A stretch of DNA of 64,000 nucleotides. Source: Rhodobacter xanthinilyticus (GTDB lineage Bacteria; Pseudomonadota; Alphaproteobacteria; Rhodobacterales; Rhodobacteraceae). Location: the NCBI RefSeq assembly GCF_001856665.1, contig NZ_CP017781.1, positions 1,955,501 through 2,019,500 of the forward strand. The letters are read 5' to 3'. The stretch's first letter is position 1. Each line of letters starts with the position of its first letter. Made by a program: the position numbers and the translations under genes. Positions 42,804 to 50,981 of this stretch are shown piece after piece. The notes under the pieces were generated by a model. It was given only the letters and a program-made list of their open reading frames with translations, was not told where the DNA came from and did not search any database.

Positions 42804-44864
42804 TCAGGAGGCGTAGCGGTATTCGGGCTCCGCCCGGCCGCCGCCCTCGGTGGTGAAGACCGAGGTCTCGCGCACCAGATCCTGCGTCTGATCGCGCAGC
42901 GTGGTCACCGCGGCCGAGGTCTCCTCGAACATCGCGGCGTTTTGCTGGGTGACCTGATCGAGATGGTTCATCGCGGTGTTGATCTCGGCCAGCCCCACCG
43001 ATTGCTCGGATGCGGAATTGGCGATCTCATGCACGAGATCGGCCACCGTGCGCACCAGCGTGTCGATCTCGGAAAGCTCGCGCCCGGAGCGATCGACGAG
43101 CGACACCCCGTCGCGCACCTGTTTCTCCGAGGTCGCGATCAGCTCGGCGATCTCGCGCGCAGCCTCCGACGAGCGCTGCGCAAGCGCGCGCACCTCCGAG
43201 GCGACCACCGCAAAGCCGCGCCCGGTCTCGCCGGCCCGCGCCGCCTCGACGCCGGCGTTGAGCGCGAGCAGATTGGTCTGGAAGGCGATATCATCGATCA
43301 CCGAGGTGATCTTCGAGATCTGCCCCGAGCTCGCCGCGATCGCATTCATCGCCGTGATCGCCTGATCGACGACCTGCCGCCCGGCGCTCGAGCGCTCGCG
43401 CGCCTGCGACACCGCGCCGGCCGCCTCGCGCGCCCCCGCGGTCGCCGAGGCCACCGAGGAGGTCAGCTCATTGAGCGCGGCCGCGGTTTCCTCGAGCGAG
43501 GCCGCCTGCGTCTCGGTGCGCCGGCCCAGCTCGAGCGAGGTCTGCTGGATCGTCGAGACCTCGCCCTGAATCGCATCGGCCGCGCCGAGGATCGCGCCGA
43601 TCAGCCCCGCCATCCGCTCCACCGCGCCGTTGTAATCGCCCCGCAGCGTCTCGAGCTCGCCCGGCATCTTCTGGCTCAGCCGATGCACGAGATCCCCGCT
43701 CGCCAGCTCGCCCACCGCCGCCTGGAATTGCTGCACGGCGCGTTTGCGCGCGGTGATGTCGGTGGCGAATTTCACCACCATGTAGGGCCGCCCGCGCGCG
43801 TCGAGGATCGGGTTATAGGTCGCCTGGATCCAGATTTCGCCGCCGGATTTGGTCACCCGGCAATATTCGGCTTCCTGATACTGGCCCGCGGCGAGCTGCT
43901 CCCAGAGCCTGGCATAGGCGGGCGTGCCGCGCTCGCCCGGGCGCGCGAAGATCGAATGATGCTTGCCGACCACCTCGGAAAGTTCATAACCGAGCGCCGA
44001 GAGAAAATTATCGTTCGCAGTCAGGATCTTGCCGGACAGATCAAATTCGATCACCGCCTGCGCACGATCGAGCGCGGCAAGCTGGCCGCGGGCATCGAGC
44101 GCGCGCAGCTTTTGCGCGGTGATGTCGGAGGCGAATTTCACCACGCTCGCGACCGAGCCATCGGGCGCGAAGACCGGGTTGTAGGAGGCCTGGATCCAGA
44201 CCTCGCGCCCGCCCTTGCCGATCCGCAGGAACTCGCCCGCGCGGAACTTGCCGGCGCGCAGATCGGCCCAGAATTGCTGATAGGCGGGCTGGCCGATCTC
44301 ATCGGCGGGCATGAACATGCGGTGCATCTGGCCGACGATCTCGGATTTCTCATAGCCGAGCGTCTTGAGAAACGCCTCGTTGGCGTCGAGAACCTTGCCC
44401 TCGGGGGTGAATTCGATCACCGCATTCGAGCGGTTGATCGCCTCGGTCCAGCCCTTCGCGCGCAACGCCTCGCGGGTTTTCGCGGTGACATCGGCGGCGA
44501 ATTTGACCACGCCGGTCACCGCGCCTGCGGCATCGGTCATCGGCACATAGGAGGCCTCGATGAAGACCATCTCGCCATCCTTGCGGCGGCGCGCGAAGGT
44601 CGCGGATTGGGTCTTGCCCGCGCGCAGCGCCTCCCAGAAGGCGCGATACTCCGCCCGCTCGGTCTCGCCCGGGCGCAGGAACATCGCATGTTTCTGCCCG
44701 ACGATCTCCGCCAGATCATAGCCGAGCGCCGCGCAGAAATTCGTATTGGCGTCGAGGATCGTGCCCTGAGGATCGAACCAGATCATCGCCAGCGCGGTGT
44801 TGGCGGCGGCGAGCGTGGCGGGATCGCGGGGGGTGATGGCGGCGGAACGGCGATTGAAAAACAT
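42804..44864 (-). CDS. soluble methyl-accepting chemotaxis protein with three PAS domains
   Basis: The 686-residue receptor has no membrane helix. Three tandem PAS/PAC units (about 18-135, 140-258, 262-378) each end in a VVKFAxDxTA motif, so they look like internal duplications. A HAMP-like linker ([18 protein letters not shown]) precedes the signalling domain, whose tip reads [27 protein letters not shown] domains here may bind heme, flavin or a small ligand. The start at 44864 has GAGGTG before it. It ends 5 bases from feoB, convergent. Confidence 0.9.
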   Translation of the reverse strand: MFFNRRSAAITPRDPATLAAANTALAMIWFDPQGTILDANTNFCAALGYDLAEIVGQKHAMFLRPGETERAEYRAFWEALRAGKTQSATFARRRKDGEMVFIEASYVPMTDAAGAVTGVVKFAADVTAKTREALRAKGWTEAINRSNAVIEFTPEGKVLDANEAFLKTLGYEKSEIVGQMHRMFMPADEIGQPAYQQFWADLRAGKFRAGEFLRIGKGGREVWIQASYNPVFAPDGSVASVVKFASDITAQKLRALDARGQLAALDRAQAVIEFDLSGKILTANDNFLSALGYELSEVVGKHHSIFARPGERGTPAYARLWEQLAAGQYQEAEYCRVTKSGGEIWIQATYNPILDARGRPYMVVKFATDITARKRAVQQFQAAVGELASGDLVHRLSQKMPGELETLRGDYNGAVERMAGLIGAILGAADAIQGEVSTIQQTSLELGRRTETQAASLEETAAALNELTSSVASATAGAREAAGAVSQARERSSAGRQVVDQAITAMNAIAASSGQISKITSVIDDIAFQTNLLALNAGVEAARAGETGRGFAVVASEVRALAQRSSEAAREIAELIATSEKQVRDGVSLVDRSGRELSEIDTLVRTVADLVHEIANSASEQSVGLAEINTAMNHLDQVTQQNAAMFEETSAAVTTLRDQTQDLVRETSVFTTEGGGRAEPEYRYAS

Positions 44865-45032
44865 GGAGCACCTCGACTTGGATGCCCGCAACCCTGCCCC
44901 CAAACCCTTAAACAATGATTTTCGACAAGCCGGATTGCCTAGAATTGTTGCGATTGGTTGACGGATTGCAAAGAGGATTTGCTTCAAATCCACCAAATCA
45001 CAGGCGCAAACCCGGCGATCGGCGCCGCAGCG

Positions 45033-45048
45033 CCCCCGTTACCGGGGG
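45033..45048 (-). terminator. original terminator of the tRNA-Arg gene, now separated from it
   Basis: CCCCCG-TTAC-CGGGGG is a 6-base stem with a 4-base loop, 15 bases beyond the truncated tRNA copy in the direction the tRNA is transcribed (leftward). Before integration it would have followed the tRNA-Arg 3' end directly. Confidence 0.5.
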
Positions 45049-45063
45049 TCATATTGAGGGAAA

Positions 45064-45109
45064 TGGCGCACCCAAAGGGATTCGAACCCCTGGCCTCTGC
45101 CTTCGGAGG
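45064..45109 (-). repeat. left attachment site (46 bp duplicate of tRNA-Arg 3' half)
   Basis: Identical over 46 bases to 53210-53255, covering CCA end, acceptor, T arm and anticodon-loop side of the tRNA. The sequence diverges at 45110, so this is an attachment duplicate and not a tRNA gene. Confidence 0.93.
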
Positions 45110-45135
45110 ACTATGCCAGCCCATTTGTTCACCTT

Positions 45136-45149
45136 TCATTTGCCCAAAT
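45136..45149 (+). repeat. left arm-type repeat TCATTTGCCCAAAT
   Basis: The same 14 bases occur in the same orientation near the other end of the element (53006-53019). Placement on both arms outside the core fits integrase arm-binding or excisionase sites. Confidence 0.55.
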
Positions 45150-45190
45150 CTCCTTGTTTTGTTCTGGTTCCGTAGACTTCGAAACAAGTC

Positions 45191-45213
45191 AAGCTGCACG
45201 AGCGTGCAGTTTC
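45191..45213 (-). repeat. left-end palindromic repeat, inverted relative to right-end copy
   Basis: Contains CTGCACGAGCGTGCAG. Read on the minus strand, 21 of 23 positions match 53138-53160. It lies at the 3' end of the integrase gene and is a candidate binding site for element-encoded recombination or regulatory protein. Confidence 0.6.
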
Positions 45214-46288
45214 ACCGTCTCCGCTCCATCGCCTCGACCGCCGTCGCCTGATAGTCTGGGTGGTGGTGGCCGTAGGTTCGCTCGAGGGTTTCCATGCTCA
45301 CCCCGAAGTACCCGGCGACGTCCCACTTCTGGGCGCCGTTCTGCATCGCCCACGTGATCGCGGTGTGCCGGAGGGTGTGGGGAGTGACGTCCGCCAGCCC
45401 AGCCTCGCGGCAGGCGCGCCGCCAGGCGGTCTTGATGTCGCCGATGCGCGCTCCCCCTTCCGAGACCACGTGACGGCTTCCTGCGCCCGCCCAGCGCCGC
45501 AGGTGAGCCAAGAGCCGCTGAGGAATGCGTGCTGTCGTCTGGCGCTTCTTTGTCTCGCGCTGCGCGTTGCCGCGCCGATGCATGAGGCCGCGCTCGAGGT
45601 CGACCCAGCCGCCCGTTGTGTTGGGATGGTATTGCAGGCCGAGGATGGCTGTCTTGCGGGTGCCGGTGTAGAGGCCGACGAGGATGAACCGAGCCAGATG
45701 CTTCGAGTGCGGATTCCGCCAAGCCGCGCGCAGGAGGCGCGCTGCCTCTTTCTCGGTGAGCCATCGATCCTTGGAGGGAGGCCTATCAGGCAGCGCCACA
45801 CCCGGAACCGACAGAAGGTGCCCTTCCCTGTGGCAGTACTGCAGCGCCGCGCGCAGCACGCCCAGCTCGCGCCGGATCGTGCCGGGCGAGACCGGGAGCC
45901 ATTCGAGAACTTCCTTCGTCTCGGGATCCCGCTTGCCCGGCTTCACCCGGGTGTTGCCGTAGCGGCGGCAGGTCGCGCCGGTCACCGCAGAAACCTTCAA
46001 GCCTCCGAAGAAGCGATCGAGGGGGAGGATCGCGCAGGCGATGCGCACCGGATCAGCGACGTGCGGAGCGTGCTCGGTGCCGTAGATGGACAAGCCGCCC
46101 ACCGTCATTTCTTCCGCTGCAGCGGGACCAGTTGGCCTTCCGCGCGTGGCGATGTAGTTGGCGAGCGCGATTTCAGCATCTCTGCGACTTCGCGTGCCGG
46201 TCGATATGTCGTGGCGGCCGGTATCGCGGATGTACCAGATACCTGTCTTCCGCTGGTGCAGGCGGGCTCCCTTGGCTTTTTGCGGCAT
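45212..46288 (-). CDS. int: tyrosine recombinase (integrase) of the tRNA-Arg element
   Basis: The 358-residue protein starts MPQKAKGARLHQRK, as in alphaproteobacterial island integrases. It has catalytic residues in GLYTGTRKTAILGL (first Arg), TPHTLRHTAITW (HxxR) and ERTYGHHHPD (probable Tyr nucleophile). It catalyses site-specific recombination between the element and the tRNA-Arg gene, whose partial copy lies 102 bases beyond its stop. Its 5' part is overlapped out of frame by the excisionase-like gene. Confidence 0.92.
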   Translation of the reverse strand: MPQKAKGARLHQRKTGIWYIRDTGRHDISTGTRSRRDAEIALANYIATRGRPTGPAAAEEMTVGGLSIYGTEHAPHVADPVRIACAILPLDRFFGGLKVSAVTGATCRRYGNTRVKPGKRDPETKEVLEWLPVSPGTIRRELGVLRAALQYCHREGHLLSVPGVALPDRPPSKDRWLTEKEAARLLRAAWRNPHSKHLARFILVGLYTGTRKTAILGLQYHPNTTGGWVDLERGLMHRRGNAQRETKKRQTTARIPQRLLAHLRRWAGAGSRHVVSEGGARIGDIKTAWRRACREAGLADVTPHTLRHTAITWAMQNGAQKWDVAGYFGVSMETLERTYGHHHPDYQATAVEAMERRR

Positions 46289-46446
46289 GCTTCGATCAAC
46301 TCCGGGTAAGAGGCCCGCTCGATGCGCAGAGCGCACCCCATTCGGACGAGCAGGCCATGTGTTTCAGCTGCATTCCGAAGGGACATCTTCGGAACACCCA
46401 ATTCATGCGCGGCTTCGTCCAATGTGGCTAGCGGTCTGTCTTGCAT
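46105..46446 (-). CDS. excisionase-like DNA-binding protein overlapping the integrase gene
   Basis: A 113-residue frame. The first 60 residues (LATLDEAAHELGVPKMSLRNAAETHGLLVRMG, then ALRIERASYPELIEACRKK) form a convincing helix-turn-helix of the excisionase/MerR-like type with a wing. The last 61 codons overlap the integrase start in another frame for 184 bases and read as a basic Ser/Thr/Pro tail ending VPLQRKK. Similar overlapping xis-int pairs are, as far as I recall, seen in other Rhodobacterales elements. The start at 46446 lacks a strong ribosome site. Confidence 0.6.
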   Translation of the reverse strand: MQDRPLATLDEAAHELGVPKMSLRNAAETHGLLVRMGCALRIERASYPELIEACRKKPREPACTSGRQVSGTSAIPAATTYRPAREVAEMLKSRSPTTSPRAEGQLVPLQRKK

Positions 46447-46615
46447 CGCAAACCCGTCCTGGTGGAGTGCCGCGCTGGGCGTTCGGGCGCATCATCCTCG
46501 CATCGAGGCCCAGCGCGGCTGAGTGCACCGTCACGCGTCGGAGTGATGCGCCGATGCTGCGGGTGTTATTCGCCACCGCCCGCTGGGCTCCGCAGCCCGA
46601 GAGAACTGCTGGTGT

Positions 46616-46644
46616 CACCGGGCGGGATGCCTTTCCGCCCGGTG
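46616..46644 (-). terminator. terminator-like hairpin after the capsid gene
   Basis: CACCGGGCGGGA and TCCGCCCGGTG form an 11-base stem with a short loop, 9 bases past the capsid gene stop in its direction of transcription. No T-tract follows. The remaining 170 bases up to the excisionase-like gene hold no recognisable gene. Confidence 0.55.
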
Positions 46645-46652
46645 ATTCAGGA

Positions 46653-48089
46653 TCAGGCGCCGGGGTTACGGAACCAAGCCGCCGTCTCGATGAACTTGGC
46701 GTCGACCGCCCAGACGAGGCGGTACTGCATCCCGAGGGTTTCCCAGGCAGGCCGGGACTCGACCCGAGGCGCGCTCTGGCCGGTCAGGAAGGCATGGGCG
46801 AGGCCGTCGTGCAGCGCAGGGTTCCCGATCAGGTACCATGCGCCATCGTCCGCGAGGCCGGGCTCCACGATGATCTCGAGCTTGCCCGAGAAGGGGTTCG
46901 CGTCCGAGAACTTCGTCGCCTGGATTTCGGCCACCACCTGTTGCGCCACCGTCTCGAGCTCTGCCGGGACCACCAGCGCCCAAGGCTCGATCGCGTAGAG
47001 CTCACCCTGTAGCCCCTTGGCCTTGCGCAGTGCCACACGCGCCTCGGAGAGGCTGGTGACACTCAGCGCGGCCCCGGTGCTGGTCGTGTTGCCGTGCGAG
47101 GTGTGGAACATCGGCTGTCCATCGGCCATCGTCTGCCCAGCGCCCGCGTTCGCCTCGAGGGGTTCCAGGAGTACCCGCCGCAGCCGCTCGACCGCGCCGC
47201 GAACCATCCGCTCCGATGCCTGCTGCATCAGCCCGGTCGGATCATTGACCAGCGCGGTGTTGGTCAGGTTGAAGCCCGCGCCGAAGTCACGCGGCGTCGG
47301 CAGCGCTTCGCCCTTCTCGTCCATGGTGACGAACTCGATCTCGCCGGCCTCGGCGATCTCTTGCGGCATGCCCGATGCCGACAGGGTCAGAGCTTTGCCC
47401 TGGTGATACGTGTCGCGCGGGATTTCCCGCGAGGCCCGTGCCAGATCAGGGACACGCTGGGCGAACTGCCGGGCAACCACGTTCGACATGGCGTCGGCGG
47501 TGATCATCGCGAAGTCGCTTGCGGTGTGGGTGCCGCTACTCATCAGGCGCGCTGCCTGAGTGCGGCTGGAAACACGCTCCCCGCGCCCTTCGCAGATCGC
47601 CATGATGATGTCGCCCCAGTCACCGGCAAGGTCGCGTCCGAGGGTGGGAGTGTGGCTCCGGTCAAGCCGCGCCTCCACAGCGTCACGCACACGCGCATGC
47701 AAGCCGGGCCCACTGTTCCAGTCCGTGCCCACCGTGCTGAATTCGCGCGTCGGCCCGTAGTCGCGAACGCTGGCGTCGGCGAGCATCGAGAACACCACGG
47801 TCCGAGCCGTCTGCTGGACCTTGTCGGTTTCGGGATCCTGCTCGGTATCGATTTCCGCGAGATAGTCCTTCACGGCCTTGGCAAGATCATCCGCGGCGAC
47901 CTTGTTCTTCTCGGTCAGGTCGCGGATCAGCTCGAGACCCGGTGCCAGCGTCTCCATGCGCTTGATCGTCATCTGCGGCCGCGCCGCGAGGACGTCGGCC
48001 ATGATCGCCGGAAGCTTCCGCTCCTGGGCGAAGAGGCGCGCTTGCGCCAAGAGCCGCGCGGGCGGCTGGATTTGGGTGGGTGCGTTCAT
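46653..48089 (-). CDS. phage major capsid protein (HK97-fold, Mu gpT-like)
   Basis: The 478-residue protein has an N-terminal helical part (about 1-140) that may act as scaffold, and a C-terminal part typical of the Mu-like major head subunit family: SDFAMITADAMSNVVARQF, FVTMDEKGEALPTPRDFGAGFNLTNTALVNDP, FHTSHGNTTSTGAALS and SGKLEIIVEPGLADDGAWYLIGNPA. It would form the procapsid shell. GGAGGCGAGCA precedes the ATG, which overlaps the protease stop by ATGA. It is the last gene of the capsid operon. Confidence 0.85.
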   Translation of the reverse strand: MNAPTQIQPPARLLAQARLFAQERKLPAIMADVLAARPQMTIKRMETLAPGLELIRDLTEKNKVAADDLAKAVKDYLAEIDTEQDPETDKVQQTARTVVFSMLADASVRDYGPTREFSTVGTDWNSGPGLHARVRDAVEARLDRSHTPTLGRDLAGDWGDIIMAICEGRGERVSSRTQAARLMSSGTHTASDFAMITADAMSNVVARQFAQRVPDLARASREIPRDTYHQGKALTLSASGMPQEIAEAGEIEFVTMDEKGEALPTPRDFGAGFNLTNTALVNDPTGLMQQASERMVRGAVERLRRVLLEPLEANAGAGQTMADGQPMFHTSHGNTTSTGAALSVTSLSEARVALRKAKGLQGELYAIEPWALVVPAELETVAQQVVAEIQATKFSDANPFSGKLEIIVEPGLADDGAWYLIGNPALHDGLAHAFLTGQSAPRVESRPAWETLGMQYRLVWAVDAKFIETAAWFRNPGA

Positions 48090-48703
48090 TGCTCGCCTCC
48101 TTTGGGTTCGGACGGGACGGCCGCCCAGCCGTTTTCGCGCGCGAGGCGCTGCAAGGCCGACGGTGCGGCCGAGTGCTTCGTGTAGTCGTGTTCTGCTGGC
48201 GCTTCGGGCTTCGCATCGCCATCGAGGCCGTCCGCGAAGCCCAGCGCGATCGCCTCTTCGGCGCTGAGCCATGTTTCCTCGGCGAGCCATGCCTGGACCC
48301 GCGCCACCGGCTGACCAGAGAAGCGGCTGTAGATTTCCGCGTCGGTCCGTCCGACCTTCTCGAGCAACTCGGCTTCCTTGCGGTGGGCGTCTGCGTCACC
48401 AGCGATGATCGACCACGGGTGGTGAGCCATCCAGAACGCTGCTGGGTGCATCAGCACAGAGGCCCCACCGCAGATCAGCAGCGAGGCCGAACTCGCGGCC
48501 ACGCCGCGCACCCGGAACCGCACCCGGCCATGGGCCTCCGCCTCGGCGAGGATTGCCGCGCCCTCGAAAGCATCTCCACCGGGACTGTTGACGATCACGT
48601 CGACGTCGCGGCCAGAATGCCCGGCGAGGAACTCGGCCAGCGCCAGGGCGGTGTTGCGCCCAGCGCCGATGTAGCCGGATATCCGAAAGGTGGGGCGATC
48701 CAT
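48086..48703 (-). CDS. ClpP-like (S14/S49) prohead maturation protease
   Basis: A 205-residue ClpP/crotonase-fold protease. It has VNSPGGDAFEGAAI, catalytic Ser in VAASSASLLICGG (about residue 80) and catalytic His in WMAHHPWSII, followed by an Asp-containing helix. ClpP-like proteases next to capsid genes process scaffold or capsid N-termini. It starts one base overlapping the stop of the upstream gene (TGATG) and is coupled to the capsid gene by ATGA. Confidence 0.87.
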   Translation of the reverse strand: MDRPTFRISGYIGAGRNTALALAEFLAGHSGRDVDVIVNSPGGDAFEGAAILAEAEAHGRVRFRVRGVAASSASLLICGGASVLMHPAAFWMAHHPWSIIAGDADAHRKEAELLEKVGRTDAEIYSRFSGQPVARVQAWLAEETWLSAEEAIALGFADGLDGDAKPEAPAEHDYTKHSAAPSALQRLARENGWAAVPSEPKGGEQ

Positions 48704-49293
48704 CAGGCCGCATCCTCCGACAGCACCGCCACCGAGCCCGGAAGCAGGTCCAGACCGGCTGCGCGCGCGCGTTCGACCGCAGCCCGCCACTGGCGAGCGA
48801 TCTGGACCGAGGTAATCGAAATCGGACCAACCGGTGTGGCGTGCCGCACCTCGGTCTCGTTTCCGTCCTTGTCGAGGCGCCGCCACGTCCGGTCAGGCAC
48901 CGGGCGATCAAGGCGCAGCTCGGTGAGCTCGTCGCCCGTCATGGTCGCGGCACGATGGTTCACCTCGCGGCCATCGCAGCCGTCTTCGCCTTCGCGCCAC
49001 GCGACAAGGTGCAGGTCCGAGACGTCGTGGCCCAGCGCCAGAGCACCGAGGAAAGCGTGAGCCGCGCGAGAGGCAAGGACGGACAGCGCCGCTGTGCGGA
49101 TCGCCATCCCCTGCGCCGTCAGCGCGTCCTGCAGCTTCCACGCAAGAAGGTCGGCAGGCCCATAGGTCCGTTGCCCTGTTCCGTCAGCCTCGAAGGGGAG
49201 CATGCCAGCGCCGCGCCGCTTCTTGATCACATCGACGCTCTCGCCCGCGAAGGTCGCGAAATCGCTCAGTCGTATCCGCCCATGATCTGCCAT
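48703..49293 (-). CDS. unknown protein with MerR-like N-terminal helix-turn-helix, first gene of the capsid operon
   Basis: The 196-residue protein begins RIRLSDFATFAGESVDVIKKRRGAGMLP, then TGQRTYGPADLLAWKLQDALTAQGM, a MerR/excisionase-type helix-turn-helix with wing. The rest (about 65-196) is alpha/beta with LHLVAWREGEDG and a charged middle; I do not recognise it. Translational coupling to the protease and capsid genes suggests a packaging, regulatory or DNA-recognition role in capsid production; a terminase-small-subunit-like role is possible but unsupported. Confidence 0.7.
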   Translation of the reverse strand: MADHGRIRLSDFATFAGESVDVIKKRRGAGMLPFEADGTGQRTYGPADLLAWKLQDALTAQGMAIRTAALSVLASRAAHAFLGALALGHDVSDLHLVAWREGEDGCDGREVNHRAATMTGDELTELRLDRPVPDRTWRRLDKDGNETEVRHATPVGPISITSVQIARQWRAAVERARAAGLDLLPGSVAVLSEDAA

Positions 49294-49560
49294 TTTCGCG
49301 CCACCCCGTTCCCGTAAGCTATTGGAAACAAGGTAATCGCGTTCGCCACTTGCAGCGAGCCAAGCGTTGCGCGTGCTCGTCCAATTGAGCGGCGTCCGCA
49401 GCGTCCTACAGCGCGCTTTGTGCGGGTTTCATCCGCAGCGCCCTCGGTGATTCGCCTTTAAGGCATTGGGAAACGTGAGAAATTCGCGGTTTTGCAGGAC
49501 ACCCCATTTCGAAGGGGGCGCTGGGCATCCATTCCTTTAGCCACCTTGCGCAAATGCTGG
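49294..49560 (-). promoter_or_regulatory. likely promoter region of the capsid operon
   Basis: 267 bases without a gene, with lower GC than the flanks near 49310-49350 (ATTGGAAACAAGGTAATCGC). On the minus strand TTGTTTCC could be a weak -35. The right half (49440-49560) holds the end region of the next leftward gene. No RNA gene seen. Confidence 0.35.
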
Positions 49561-50157
49561 TCAGGCTTCGCGGCGCAATTCGTTCCAGAGCGGGCTCAGC
49601 TTCTTCCTGATGACGCTGTCGCTCGGGCATTCCGCGCCGTGCGTCTGGTCCAGAAACCAATTCGACATGGCCTCGGTGAACTCCTTCAGAGTGGGCGGAA
49701 CCCCGTGCTGGTGAACGTAGATCGCCACCGCGCGCCAGAAGCCGTCCCAATCGTACTTCGGTTCCGGTCCCTTCCCTGCGTGCGGGCGGCGCATCAGCTC
49801 GTGCTCGTCCTCGAACCGCCCCATCTCGGCGACGTCGATCAGCAGGTCACCTGCCGCGACCATCACGCCATCCGCAGGATCGCTCACCGTTCGCCACTCG
49901 CGCTCGCCCACCCTGCGCAGCCGCCGCAAGCGCATCGACGTCGGACCCGAGCCATCGCGCCGGAACATCGGCAGAAGGTCAGCCATGGCGACCACGACCA
50001 GCCCGGCCACTTCCTCGCTGCCCGCATGCACCGGTGGAATGCTGGTGGTGACCTCGAGGCGCTCCTGGGCAGCCCACTGCGCCACCTGATGCGGCGCAGC
50101 GATCCACCGTGCCGAGACTTCATCGATGCTGAACAGGCTCTGTCCTGGTAGCGGCAT
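49561..50157 (-). CDS. unknown element protein, possible DNA-binding regulator
   Basis: A 198-residue protein starting LFSIDEVSARWIAAPHQVAQWAAQERLEV, which resembles an excisionase-like helix-turn-helix. It has a middle sheet region (GVMVAAGDLLIDVAEMGRF) and the C-terminal segment PKYDWDGFWRAVAIYVHQHG followed by DSVIRKKLSPLWNEL, which I recognise as recurring in Rhodobacterales islands but without known function. AAGGACC precedes the ATG. It is divergent from the small helix-turn-helix gene across a region with an operator-like repeat. Confidence 0.72.
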   Translation of the reverse strand: MPLPGQSLFSIDEVSARWIAAPHQVAQWAAQERLEVTTSIPPVHAGSEEVAGLVVVAMADLLPMFRRDGSGPTSMRLRRLRRVGEREWRTVSDPADGVMVAAGDLLIDVAEMGRFEDEHELMRRPHAGKGPEPKYDWDGFWRAVAIYVHQHGVPPTLKEFTEAMSNWFLDQTHGAECPSDSVIRKKLSPLWNELRREA

Positions 50158-50178
50158 GGGCTTCGGTCCTTGTTCTGA

Positions 50179-50199
50179 ATTCGTGACACGGTTACGAAT
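50179..50199. promoter_or_regulatory. operator-like inverted repeat in the element's divergent control region
   Basis: ATTCGTGAC-ACG-GTTACGAAT is a 9+3+9 inverted repeat with one mismatch pair, centred in the 88-base gap between the divergent genes. It is a good candidate binding site for the adjacent small helix-turn-helix protein. Confidence 0.55.
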
Positions 50200-50245
50200 G
50201 AGGATAGGCGCGCAAGCCGTCAACTTAAATCAGGACAGGATTCCG

Positions 50246-50482
50246 ATGAACGCGGTGCAATGCAGGATGGCGCGGGCGGCAGTCGGCTTCGGCATTCGGG
50301 AGCTCGCCCAGCGCGCGGGTGTCGCCATCGATACCGTCGCAAGGCTCGAGCGCGGTGACACGCTGCGGCCAAGAACAGTCGAGGCGATCTGCGCGGCGCT
50401 GGAAGAAGCGGGCGTGGAATTCATCGAGGCCACCGAGACCGCGGGCGTTGGCGTCCGCCTGAAAGGAGATCGCAATGCCTGA
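50246..50482 (+). CDS. small helix-turn-helix regulator (XRE/phage repressor-like)
   Basis: The 78-residue protein has an XRE-type helix-turn-helix: RMARAAVGFGIRELAQRAGVAIDTVARLERGD (residues 6-37), then RPRTVEAICAALEEAGVEFI. It resembles small Cro/repressor-like proteins common in Rhizobiales and Rhodobacterales. Placed beside an operator-like repeat in a divergent region, it is the best candidate for the element's switch. It overlaps the next gene by 8 bases. Confidence 0.82.
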   Translation: MNAVQCRMARAAVGFGIRELAQRAGVAIDTVARLERGDTLRPRTVEAICAALEEAGVEFIEATETAGVGVRLKGDRNA

Positions 50483-50816
50483 GTGGATCCCGACGTCGCT
50501 TTCGGTCGACTGGATCGCCTTGGTGGTTTCGCTGTTGGCCATCGTGCTTTCCGTCTTCGCGCTTCGCCAGAACACGCGGTTCCGAACCGGCGATCATGCG
50601 ATGGAGGCCGGGCGTCTCGCGGCCGAGATTGGCGAGCAGCTCGGCGACCTCTCGTCCCGCGTGCCGAAGGTGAAGGCAAACTGGCATGCGCTGATGGCCG
50701 CGAACGGGAACTTCCACTCGGGAGCGAGGCAGCAGCTGGACAATGAGATGGAGCAGGCTCTGGCCGATGTGACCTCGCTGCGCGCGCGCCTCGCCGATCT
50801 GTCTGGCGACTTCTAG
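50475..50816 (+). CDS. small membrane-anchored coiled-coil protein, unknown
   Basis: A 113-residue protein with one N-terminal membrane helix (WIALVVSLLAIVLSVFALR, about 12-30) and a helical, heptad-like C-terminal part (EIGEQLGDLSSR; ARQQLDNEMEQALADVTSLRARLADLSGDF). The function is unknown. The stop is TAG, and the same frame continues for 48 further codons with similar character (see 50850). Confidence 0.72.
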   Translation: MPEWIPTSLSVDWIALVVSLLAIVLSVFALRQNTRFRTGDHAMEAGRLAAEIGEQLGDLSSRVPKVKANWHALMAANGNFHSGARQQLDNEMEQALADVTSLRARLADLSGDF

Positions 50817-50849
50817 CGGCTGGGCCCTGCCACGCTCGAGCAGCGCCTC

Positions 50850-50963
50850 GTGCAGCTGTGGTCACTCAAGCTGGCCGCGAACCGAGTGGAGGCTGGCATC
50901 GCCGATCGCGAAGCCAAGCACCAGCAAGGCGTCGAGGCCCGGCGCGCCGCGATCAACCGCTGA
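50850..50963 (+). CDS. possible small gene or read-through extension of the membrane coiled-coil protein
   Basis: After the TAG at 50814-50816 the same frame stays open to a TGA at 50961-50963 (48 sense codons, Ala/Arg/Glu-rich helix, ending EARRAAINR). A GTG at 50850 would give a 37-residue peptide. It could be a separate small gene with non-ATG start, a stop-codon read-through tail, or a gene split by a nonsense mutation. Confidence 0.3.
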   Translation: MQLWSLKLAANRVEAGIADREAKHQQGVEARRAAINR

Positions 50964-50981
50964 CCAGAACCGGAGGAACGG

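Larger units (their letters stand above)
44865..45211. other. gap between chemoreceptor and integrase: promoter, displaced tRNA terminator and left attachment site
   Basis: From left to right this gap holds the AT-richer leader of the chemoreceptor gene (44900-45000), a GC hairpin (45033-45048), the left copy of the 46-base attachment repeat (45064-45109), and the left arm of the integrated element with a 14-base repeat and a palindrome. No gene is seen. Confidence 0.7.

Noticed and set aside
45064-45109. A second tRNA-Arg gene
   Set aside because: Only the 3' half is present; homology to the tRNA stops at 45110 in the anticodon arm.
46653-49293. Part of a gene transfer agent cluster
   Set aside because: The capsid and protease lie in an integrase-bearing element with attachment repeats and are not surrounded by the terminase, portal and tail genes of the Rhodobacter GTA.
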